A DNA stretch of 64,000 bases, taken from Allacma fusca (lineage: Eukaryota > Arthropoda > Collembola > Symphypleona > Sminthuridae). Below are positions 1 to 8,990 of this stretch, one piece after another. The notes under the pieces were generated by a model. It was given only the letters and a program-made list of their open reading frames with translations. It did no database searches and had not been told where the DNA came from. Both the position numbers and the translations under genes were made by a program. Location: the NCBI GenBank assembly GCA_947179485.1, contig OX359245.1:46549067-46613066 (forward strand), in the 5' to 3' direction. Within the stretch, counting starts at the first letter, position 1. Every line of letters begins with the position of its first letter.

Positions 1-627
1 CCCATGAATAGCTTTGGAGTACAAAATCAAAAAAAGAATTTGAACGAAAAAAAACTTTGCCATTATTTGAATGTTTTTACGTAATTTTTCAGATAAATTT
101 TAGTATGTATTGTGGTGTACAGCAAATCTTCGCTGATTTCTGTTTTCTTTCGAACCTAACACCCTTTTTATATAACACATGAACTTATGTACTTTGAATG
201 CTAATCCCACCATTACAATAGAATGGAAGGAAAATAAATTGTGCTTTAATTTACAACGGCAAAAATATACCACTTTTTGTTTTCAAGTGTTTCGTGACGT
301 GACAAAAGAACCGGATGCAAAATGTTTACAATTCTTATTTTAAGGGTCACTTCAATCTCCGACAGTATTTCCGGACGCACGAAATGTAAACAAATATGGA
401 CCAAATTTATGACGTATTTTCCTTCAAATGATTTTTCCGGGAGTGGATTATCAAATTATTTTTCCTTAAAATTGGTCGGAATTAATCTTTTGCATGAAAG
501 CATGCAGAGGATAAATCAGCAATGAATTTCTGCATTTACACGCTGAAACATTCACAACAACTTTCCAAAAGCGATCATTTTCTTTCCCGCTATCTTCTGG
601 TTAGAGTCATGGCTGCGTTTTTTCCCG
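1..627. other. Left flank, no gene seen
   Basis: AT-rich non-coding sequence. Short open frames here match no family I recognise and have no relation to the IR or WSD genes. Recognisable array sequence begins only at about 628. Confidence 0.5.
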
Positions 628-930
628 GGATTTCAAAATTCAAAATTTCGCCTCTTCAAATTGATCTTTCCAGCATGTTACCCTAAAAATACGGGTAGAA
701 TCAGCAAAAATTTATTTTACTGGGTTGAATCACATCCGCTCTTCTGCTGCATATAGAATTGTACGTTCGATTAGTAAGATGTCATGGACGAAAATTTCAT
801 GGAATAGTCAATCTTTAAAATTAATTTCCTCGTTCGTACAGATTCATAAATTTTATAGCAAACAATTGTACATACCTTGAATGGAGATATGAGATCTATT
901 AGTTCAATTTCATTAGTGAGAGACAATTTT
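628..930 (-). pseudogene. IR0: relic of ionotropic receptor 5' end
   Basis: On the minus strand this stretch aligns by eye with the N-terminal coding region of the other IR copies. It shows the CCCGGG..TTTCAAAATTC block, the ACGGGTAGAATC block, the segment encoding the ATTCATGGACG-like tract, and the GAGATCTATTAGTTCAATT block that encodes the post-signal-peptide segment. Many indels destroy the frame. The region that should carry the signal peptide and start codon is deleted: the match jumps from the AGAGACAATTTT block straight to the upstream TGACACAAAACTTTTC flank. The rest of the gene (S1, membrane segments, S2) is absent. It is clearly dead. It lies about 0.96 kb upstream of WSD1, the same divergent arrangement as the intact pairs. 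Confidence 0.72.
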
Positions 931-984
931 AATTAAGATTATTTCTGACACAAAACTTTTCAATCTCAAGATTGTGCTGATAGC

Positions 985-1764
985 TTGCAAGTAAAATTCA
1001 TAATTTTATATCAATATAAATAATCTTTTTTTTTGAGAACATAAGATTTTTGGAATTAGTTCCCACATTTTAATTACGTCCAATAGCTACTCCTATCAAA
1101 TAATGATAATTATTTATTGACCTATATTCCAAAAATATGTTTCTTCTTTTACATTTGACAACCTCAATAAATTTGATTTGTTGTGATAAAAGTGTGTGGC
1201 ATGATAATATTATAACAGCAATTTTATATTTTCGTGTTTTAATTTAAAAATTAGAAGGACTGGACTGAGAGAATAATTTCTTTTGTTCCCTTATGTTTGG
1301 GAAATTATTGGGTATTATCTCCCCGGCGTAGAACTAAATCCCGAATAATTGTGTACATCTTGCATCCTAACTAACGTCAATAAATACGTTTTGTTGAGAT
1401 TATTGTGCGAAATAATATAATTAAAACAAAATTTTAACATTTGTATAAATAATAATTCAAAGTCGAGAACCAATACAAGGATTGCTTATGAGCAAACAGA
1501 TAACAACTTTGTGAATACTCAGATCAATCTATGCATTTTAATTTCAAAAAGCACGTCATATATACGATACAATTTTTGGAGGAAATTATGCGGAGAAGTT
1601 TGGTTTTCCCACCGGCAGATATTACAGATAAACTTCATTGATATTGGATAAGTTTTCCTGCGAAATCATGGAAATTTTATCAGTGGTAAATTTTTAGAGG
1701 CAAGATTTTATTTCAAGCATTTATTATCTTCTATGTGGTACCAATTATTACAAAACCCTCTCTT
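985..1764. other. Divergent IR-WSD intergenic block, unit 0
   Basis: No gene. The sequence matches the intergenic regions of the other units, including the conserved stretch near 1565-1700 (ATACGATACAATTTTTGG, then TTTTCCCACCGGCAG, then a TGGTAAATTTTTAG block). Equivalent blocks recur near 5405, 11620, 26275, 26810, 35440, 36250 and 41930. Confidence 0.6.
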
Positions 1765-1889
1765 AATAAAAGCAGAAGCATCCGGTGTTGAGGCAGCAGT
1801 ATGACCAAAACTGTCCCTTAACTTGTCTGAATTCAGAGTAATTTAGAAAGAAACCTTTTTCAGAGAATTTGAGTGCAGGCATTAAAACC
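1765..1889 (+). promoter_or_regulatory. Conserved WSD-proximal 5' block (WSD1)
   Basis: About 125 bases before the WSD1 start are shared with WSD4, WSD5 and WSD6: a GCAGAAGCATCCGG block, a GAGGCAGCAGTATGA block, then a TGTCTGAATTCAGAG segment that may hold the initiator, and finally CATTAAAACCATG at the start codon. I infer core promoter plus 5' leader from conservation and position only; no transcript evidence is available. Confidence 0.45.
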
Positions 1890-3842
1890 ATGTCCGTTTT
1901 TAGGAAGTCCTGTGACATGCTGTTTTTTACTTACTTTTTCTAACGACAGTCCCCGTGCTGGTACCTCTAGGATTGATCTTCCTGGTTCTCCCAGTTTTAC
2001 TGTACAGGTTAATCGTTTGGATCTTTGTCAGAACCTTTCGAAGGGATTTACTCTCTTTCGTATCCGGTGTGGCAGGAATTTACTTGGACCCCAATCCGAA
2101 TAAAAGCATTGCAAATTTCCTTGTCGGACTTGTTCTTCCTGGTGACATCTCCTCCGAGAGAATTTCCCAACTTTTTAAGGAACGAGTCCTGAATTTGAAA
2201 GACTCAAACGGAAATTTTGTTTATCAACGACTACAGCAGAGCGTAGCACGATTCATGGGCTATGCGTTTTGGAAGACTGACCCGAACTTTCTGGTAAGCA
2301 ACCACGTGAGAGACTACGACTATCAAGGAGACCTGCGATTATCTCAAACACCGGATGAACATGAAATCCAGCGTATTTGGCTATCCTTGGCTGGAGCTCC
2401 TTGGAAAACCAATCAGAGCCCTTGGGAGTACCTGGTGGTCCGAAACTACTGTCACGAAGGGTCAACGACACCTCACACTTTCATTATATTTCGCGTGGAT
2501 CATGTCTTTTGCGATTATTACAGCTTAATTGGGTTATTCCGGGTTGCATTTTGCTCACCTTTCACAACGACAAAACTTTCCGGGAATAAATCCGGTTTGT
2601 CTTGGAAACAATTGAAATCTGTTTTAACATTGCCGTATGACATTTCCGTCAAAATGTGTACCAATGAGAACAAAAAACGGGCATTAGGCGAACGCCAAGG
2701 TTCCAATAACTTGTGCTTCAACTATACTTCAACCATACACGTGGATGATATTAAACGCATCAGGAAAAACCATGGAGTGGCATATAACGCCGTGATTCTT
2801 TCCGCCATAAATGGCGCTATAGCAAGAGCGCTAAGTGACGCTGGAACAACTCCCCCTGAAAGTATAAATCTGGGTTATGTCCTTCCGTTACCCAATCATC
2901 CTGGAGGATTTAATTGTCATGTGTAATACACTTTTTTTTTGTTCCGTGTTCGAAACGGGTACAGCAACCATGAAGCCGTACTCGAATAGCGAGTACTATT
3001 AACTTTTGCTTGAAATTAATATTAAATTGATGTGCCCAAAATTTACTCGGGACCGAAATGGTTCTTGAACCGGTACCCTTATATAAATACTACCGTGTTT
3101 TTACACCAATATTACAGGAGCTTGTGCAGCAATAATAGCGGATCATGTTTGCAGCTAGCTTTATGTCAACTCTATGCTTGGCAGAACTTAGCTAGAGTGT
3201 TTTAACCCAGTAGTAGTCCTTGAAGTACCCAAAATATTTGGGGTATTTAATTCACGGGGACATATATCTATTTTACATAGTGAAACGTTTGTATTTGATT
3301 TTCAGGACACAAAGCACTATGGAACTACCATGCGGTGCAGATTCCCCTAAGAACCGTTTGCGTCAAACTCACGATATCCTTGTGGAGGGTGCGGGTTCTT
3401 TTTTGCCATTAATCTTAGCATACTTTTTACGCTTGCTGGCGCTAGCTCCTGTACCAATTACTTCAACTTTGGAACGTCGAATCCTAGTGCCCAGTAAATT
3501 CCTGCCCAGCTATTTCTTAACAAATATGCCCATCACAACTCACAAGGATTATGTGGAAGGGCTGGAAATTGTTGATGTTTTTCATGGCATATCCGTTACA
3601 TATGGAATGGGTATTGTTTTTATGGATTGTTACACACATTTCTATAGACAACAATTTGTGAAAGTAGTTTGAATGTATGTTTGAATTGGAACACTGAATG
3701 ATTTTCAGGACTTTTTATCTCCTCTTTGGGAAGTAATAACAAACAAAGATTCTTTTTTAACATGGATAAGTCCGTTTTTGGCGAGGAGGCGTCCGCTTTA
3801 AAATTTTCTACGTACTTCGAGGAAGAGCTGAAGGCCATGTGA
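1890..3842 (+). pseudogene. WSD1: WS/DGAT-like O-acyltransferase, one frameshift
   Basis: Three exons: 1890-2922, 3306-3610 and 3709-3842, with GT-AG borders at the same codon positions as WSD4-6. The product would be a WS/DGAT-type acyl-CoA:alcohol or diacylglycerol O-acyltransferase with a hydrophobic N-terminus. The SPWE motif, a variant active-site motif DHVFCDY (HHxxxDG in the bacterial family) and the C-terminal ERLRxTH and LTNMP motifs are all visible. Exon lengths sum to 1472 nt, one less than the 1473 of the intact copies. The missing base is in the T run at 1922-1927, which puts a stop about 17 codons in. The rest of the frame is open to the normal stop, so this is either a very young pseudogene or a homopolymer assembly error. 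A start inside the frame at 1955 would lose the N-terminal hydrophobic segment. Confidence 0.75.
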
Positions 3843-4142
3843 AGACCCCATGCCTCGATTGACCAGCGAAGCTAGATTACTATCTGGCATTAACACAATT
3901 CAAAAAACCATCTGCTATCTTTGTAATCAGAGTGTCACATAGCTTTACTGCAGAAATATTTATTGAAATTGGATTTATTTTTACTGACACAAAAATTTGT
4001 TTTGCTAAATTAAAATGAAACTACGAAGATATTGAAATAAAAAATCAGTTACATAAATTCAAAATCCTACCTGTATGTTAGACTTTCCAAAACCCAGTAT
4101 GATAAATGCAATAATTATTTTATTGTTTTCGTCAAATATTTT

Positions 4143-4775
4143 TTAAAATGTCACAAATATAAAACTCTGACCAAATGTCTGAAAAAACCACCTTGGATTG
4201 AAAGTTTTGATTGCATCGCGTAACTCCATCTCTTCGACGCAAAATATCTTTCCCGGACAGAACCACTGGTGACGAAAGAGTTGGATCATTTCATATTTTG
4301 GAGAGGTTGATTGCACGACGTTTCCCGTCAGAACATTATCATGCTTGTTATGCAGCCAGGCTGGGAGAATGTTAACCTGGTCCATGGTTAGTGTTTGTGT
4401 TGATAAAACTACATAAATTAAGAATTCCCGGGCTTTCAAAATTCTGGATTTTACAACGTCAAATGTTTCGTTGTCAGACGTTTCCTTAAAAATGCGGGTA
4501 GCATCCACAAGATTTATTTTACATGGTTGATTCACGTCTGCAGTTCTGTTGTGGATTGAATTGTACGTTTGGATGAGTGGAATGTCTTGGACAAACATTT
4601 CATGCAATAGGAAATCTTTGAAATTAATTTCCTCTTTTGTGGGATCTCCAACCTTGTAGTACACAATCGTGCAGTTCTTGAGGGGAGATATAAAATCTAT
4701 TAGTTTAATGCCTATAGTGGGTGACAAATACAAGACAAAATTAATAAGAAATAAAATCCCTGATAACTGTTCCAT
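4143..4775 (-). pseudogene. IR1: ionotropic receptor, 3' two-thirds missing
   Basis: Open frame from MEQLSG (start 4775) for about 210 residues. It comprises a signal peptide and the N-terminal extracellular domain up to the RWFFQTF motif, then a few unrelated residues and a stop. Homology to the other copies ends abruptly near 4160, just beyond the motif. The ligand-binding S1 part, all three membrane segments, the pore loop and S2 are absent, so no channel can be made. The upstream flank (4776 to about 5560) is the usual IR flank. I chose the internal methionine because every copy begins with M-E-(R/Q/K)-L-S-G followed by a hydrophobic run. A secreted N-terminal fragment is conceivable but unsupported. 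Confidence 0.75.
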
Positions 4776-5560
4776 CTTGACAGAATTCGGCAAATTTAAA
4801 GCACAGTCAAAATTCTTATCTCGAAGTTTCGTGCTGTAAGAAAACTTTTCAACTCAACTATTGTGCAGCTCGTTTGCAAGTAAAATTCACTATTTCTGGG
4901 TAAATACGATTAATGCAACTATAGTTTGTGATTTTTTTTTACTTCCAATATCTACTCCCATCGCACAATGATATTGACATATATTTCAAAGATCCATTTT
5001 GTCTATGACGCCTTTGCACGAACGGTTATTGGCATACTGGATTTTACATGTTTAATACACGGGTTAGAATTTAAAATTAAGCTTTGAACAATTCCTTGAA
5101 TATTTGTCTTTAAATTATACACACACGTGTGGATTTATTAAATATTTACTAAAATATGGTTAACATTAGCGTCCAGCTTATAGTTACCCAATGCATACAA
5201 CTGATTATAGAACATTTTTATATGCATCTTGTTCCCAGCAACCTCAAAGAACAAGTTGTGTTGGAATAAAAATCCATTTAATCTGAAATTTTGCATTTAA
5301 TAACCTGTGATGTTGCTTTAAATATACGTTTGAAACAAACTGAAGGAATTTTTTGAGAAAGCAAATAACAACGTATTGAATAAATTGCTGTATTTCAAAA
5401 TAAAATGCATTTCATGCGATATATTTTTTCTGGTTTTCCCACCTGCAGTCATTGCCGATAGACGTTTTTGAAATTGGATCACTTGACCACTGACAATCAC
5501 GAGAATTCTTATCGGATGCTAAAATATTTTAGAATGTGTTGTTAGAACGTGTACAGGAAA
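4776..5560 (-). promoter_or_regulatory. Conserved IR 5' flank (IR1)
   Basis: No gene. This flank is shared with IR2, IR3, IR5 and IR6. It contains the GCAAGTAAAATTCAC block just upstream of the start, the palindrome CACACGTGTG at 5122-5131 (an E-box core, CACGTG), the GCGTCCAGCTTATAGTT block near 5170 and the TTTTCCCACCTGCAG block near 5433. A regulatory role is inferred from conservation. Confidence 0.5.
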
Positions 5561-5740
5561 TACTCGGTATAATGGATGGCTCTACAACGGATGTTTAGTT
5601 ACACCGGGGAGATTTATTTGTGCTTAACAATATTGCATACAGCGGAAATTTGTATACTAGAAAATTAGTTATAACGGACACACTTTGAAACCCTTTAGAA
5701 ACAATTTGTAAATGAAATTTTTTTTCTGGGTAACATTTTT
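5561..5740. repeat. Decayed TAACGGA-type repeat, shared by units 1 and 2
   Basis: The stretch with GGATGGCTCTACAA, GCATACAGCGG, GAAAATTAGTTATAACGG and ACACTTTGAA recurs at about 11755-11910 downstream of the IR2 flank. The TATAACGGA wording resembles the ends of pogo/Tigger-type DNA transposons, but I see no clean inverted ends. It most likely marks duplication of a whole block from unit 1 to unit 2. Confidence 0.35.
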
Positions 5741-5819
5741 CGGGGCACACGTTTACCCTACTGAAAATAGCATAAACTTCCTTACTTTGGCAGAACTCAG
5801 CATAAACTAATGTATGTAT

Positions 5820-6126
5820 GTAGGTATTTCTGAGGAGTCGATAATTATTTATGTACAGTACATATTTAGTTATCCCCCCTGGAGGTGCGATAATCCAGAA
5901 CTAATTGCGCTCGCCCCATTACAGGTTTACTGTTAGCTCCCTTTGAATCGTCTTGTTGCCATGAGAAAAGCAACAAGTGCATTCATAGGAGCTTATGTGA
6001 CAGATGCCGTAGTAGTTATGCCCTCATGCAGGTATACCAGTCTCTGCTCTATGTACAATGGGCACTCGCACATGATATGCTCCATTGACTCATCTGCCAG
6101 CCCACATTTGCAGGCTGGAGATCTCT
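5820..6126 (-). mobile_element. 5'-truncated LINE, C-terminal ORF2 remnant
   Basis: Read on the minus strand, 6126 to 5933 encodes a tract with the pattern CKCGLADESMEHIMCECPLY, then a helical stretch ending TRRFKGS and a stop at 5933-5935. The C-x-C-G...ES-x-EH-I-x-C-x-C-P-L-Y pattern is typical of the cysteine/histidine tail after the reverse transcriptase of Jockey/R1-like non-LTR retrotransposons. An in-frame stop at 5993-5995 and the missing upstream part show that it is dead. The 100 bases after the stop (5820-5932) are probably its 3' UTR. It sits between IR1's flank and the 3' end of IR2, where units lose their WSD gene. Confidence 0.6.
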
Positions 6127-6130
6127 GCTT

Positions 6131-6375
6131 ACAAATCATCGAAAACCACTTGAAATTCGCGTTTAAACTTTATTCGAATGTCAAAACACACTATTTCGGT
6201 TTGAAATTCAAGCGATTTTGCAGTTGTGGTTCGAATTTGGTTTGATAATTCCGTTTCATAGCATTCGGTTTGATTCGTATTCGAATCGAAAATCTGAATA
6301 ATGTTCATATTCAAATGCAGGTCTGAAAGGGTGCTAAAAACAAAGGTGGATATTTCAATAATTCATTACAATCAT
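6131..6375. repeat. TTCGAAT-rich low-complexity stretch
   Basis: Repeated variants of TTCGAAT and ATTCGGTTTGATTCG, with no coding sense. It resembles the motif arrays at the ends of the hAT-like elements elsewhere in the window, but I found no matching pair of ends. Confidence 0.35.
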
Positions 6376-7422
6376 TCAAGTCATTCTTGAACGAAACCTG
6401 ACATCATTATACCTTTTGATAATTTCGCAGATAAGATTCCTGCCTAGATCTTTCCACATCTCGTATATCAGTAAAATCACACAAGATACCAGGCACACAA
6501 CGAATATCATTAAGACACTCAAGGCTTCTGTGGATTTCAAGGAAAATACGAACGGCTCAATTGGTACTTCCCAATGAATGTAATCGTCAAATTGGCTTAC
6601 ACCCAATTCTGTTAATTACTCGCGCTCATTCAACAGTCTTAAGTAAATTGATTCATACTCGTCATAAATTGCAGTAAATCCCGTTGAAACTAAACGGTTC
6701 ACGTAGTTGTAGAAAATTCTCGCCAGTGAACCGTCAAACCGCCAATATATGTTTTTAAGGTAGAGTAATTGATTCCCTATTCTGCATCTAGTGCTGTAAT
6801 TTGTCCTTTTAGTATTGTATTGTACTTTGGCGAAAAGTACAAAAGTAGTACAACTAAAATATTGTTTTGTACTCCGAGTTTTGTTTTTGTTTTGTACTTC
6901 TATCAGATTGTTTTTGTTTTTGTACAATCTGTATTGTATTGTTCTAAGGTTCTAGAAGACGCTAGAAATTTGCTAAAGTGATAGTTGTATCTGAGGTCAA
7001 GAGCACGTAGGAATTGATTTGTGCAACTTTAGTTGTTTAAAAATTACGTGAAAGAACAAAAAACCAGTCATTGACTAATCTCCCATAAGAGATGCATGAG
7101 TCTGTTTTTTTGAAAACGGCCACCGTGAAAATCACTATTTTTTGAAACACTTTTAGATGTGCCCAACGGATGCACAATAAGATGAAAAAAATTCCAAGAA
7201 ATTGTTTTCCTCTAAATCTCAATAGGAAGGTCAAAAACCCGAAAAAACCCGAAAAATACTCTAATTTATTACAGCCTTACCAATTTGAATATTCAAAAAC
7301 TGGCTATCTCGAATATGTTGCACAACTAACTCCTACATTCATGATTTTTTTCCGCATCGTAGCATCAAAATTTCGATTTTTTTTGAAAAATCACATGGAC
7401 ATTTTTGAAATTTCGGAATTTT

Positions 7423-7541
7423 TTTTGACTGCCAGCAGACGCAAAAAAACGCTTTTTTAAAACTCTAAACTCAAGAAAAGCATAATAACAGTAGTTCAAA
7501 ATTTTGAAAAAGCGTTTTTTTGCGTCTGCCGGCAGTCAAAA
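7423..7541. repeat. Long hairpin inside hAT-A
   Basis: The left arm (7423-7457) and right arm (7507-7541) are inverted copies of about 35 bases, centred on GACTGCCAGCAGACGC and its complement, with one clear mismatch and a loop of about 49 bases. It may be a compact foldback element or the junction of two inverted element ends. Confidence 0.7.
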
Positions 7542-8715
7542 CGGGCAAAATCCGAAGCGGGTAATTTATATACATATCTGCTTAAGGCGTCGTGCACATA
7601 ATTGCGTTCCCAAATATGACTGTAACCCTGCGCAATCTCAATGGATTTATGTGCAAATAAATCAGTATGACCAATGCGGTGAACAATGGTGTTACAAAGG
7701 TCAAAGTCAGCCCCCACTAAAATGGGTGGGGTACAACCATGTAATGTGTGCCCCCCTGAATTTTGTAAAGCAACAACAAATAATTTTTTAATAAAACAGC
7801 GAGGAAAAAAGAAGCCGCTAACCAAGAGCCTACTACAACTAAATGAGAGTGGCAGGCGGCATGCTCGTCTAGATCCATGCACGCATGGATTGTATACGTA
7901 TACATACAGCCAGCATTGCTTGCTGTAGTAGACGAGGAGAGGAGGTTCCTCCCTACGTAATACACGGGCAGCGCCTTCCATGTAAATAGAAGGCCACATC
8001 ACGCTCCATTCTTTGGTGCCGTGCCGCAGCTCAAATAGTCCCATTTTATTTTCTTAATAATTTCGGATTGGTTCGCTACAGCCCTTTCATATTTGGACTC
8101 AATATCATACACATTATTGAAAATGTGTGTATGTACTTTATAAGTACATACCTAAAAAAATGCTTCACTATGGGAATGGCCGTCTTCAAAAAAACAGACT
8201 CGCATTGAATCTGTTGACGGTCGAATTTTGAAGGGTGCAATTCTGTGGCACCAACCTATTTGTGAATAATCCCTGTAATAACCACATCGTAATTTCCAGA
8301 ACAACATAATTTCATAAACAATATTCACTACCATTGCTTAAAATTTGAATGGATAGAGTAGACGCTTGGGCTCTGATATCTATATTTTCAATTTGCTCAG
8401 CCGTTGGCTTTTACCACCTATTTCATCGATGTAGAAATGTCCCCTATGCGTGGACTACATTTACAAATCGCATAGTTCGTTTGTCAGACTAGGTCTTTTG
8501 TCTTTGTTAGACACAGACTAGATTTCTCCAGGTCAACATTTAAACCATACGGTTAGCCAATTTTATTGATCAGTACCGATTCATTGGTATCATATCTGAT
8601 GCCATTGAATTGTCATTAGCCAGTGTTGATTTAATTCGTGACCTTTTTCATGACGTCTTACTAATCCACATTAAATGTAACCTACAACTAGTACATCTTA
8701 TCGGTGGCGTCTAAT

Positions 8716-8790
8716 AATCAATATAATATTAATAATAATAATAGGGTTTTATTGGTTGATATAGTAGCCTCAGCCGTTACAACCTTTAAT
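8716..8790 (-). mobile_element. LINE 3' tail with (ATT)n
   Basis: On the minus strand this reads GGTTGTAACGGCTGAGG, then an AATAAAACCC stretch, then (ATT)n. The same layout (GGTTGTAAGGGCTTAGGCC, then AATAAACATT and ATT repeats) recurs at about 32030-32090. This is the look of non-LTR retrotransposon 3' ends with a trinucleotide tail, here 5'-truncated and inside hAT-A. Confidence 0.5.
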
Positions 8791-8821
8791 AATCAATATG
8801 GTAACAGTCAAAGTCATGCAA

Positions 8822-8990
8822 CTATTAGTGACACAGTAAGGTCAATCTGAGGTCATGTGACTACTAGTGACACAGTAAGGTCAATCTGAGGTCATGTGAC
8901 TACTAGTGACACAGTAAGGTCAATCTGAGGTCATGTGACTACTAGTGACACAGTAAGGTCATGTGACCTCAAATTGACCTTATTGGGTCA
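8822..8990. repeat. 39-bp minisatellite carrying AGGTCA direct repeats
   Basis: Units start at 8822, 8861, 8900 and 8939, each 39 bases and nearly identical (CTACTAGTGACACAGTAAGG, then TCAATCTGAGGTCATGTGA). Each full unit contains AGGTCA, five bases, AGGTCA. The fourth unit runs into an inverted partner (TGACCT, five bases, TGACCT, about 8967-8983), so the array ends in a hairpin. Confidence 0.85.

Noticed and set aside
6220-6240. GGTTCGAATTT as a tRNA T-arm
   Set aside because: No matching acceptor, D or anticodon arms; it lies in a TTCGAAT-rich low-complexity tract.
7496-8044. 182-codon minus-strand frame in hAT-A as a transposase
   Set aside because: No BED zinc finger, DDE-type residues or hAT dimerisation pattern. 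Overlapping frames are open on both strands, which suggests chance and low complexity.
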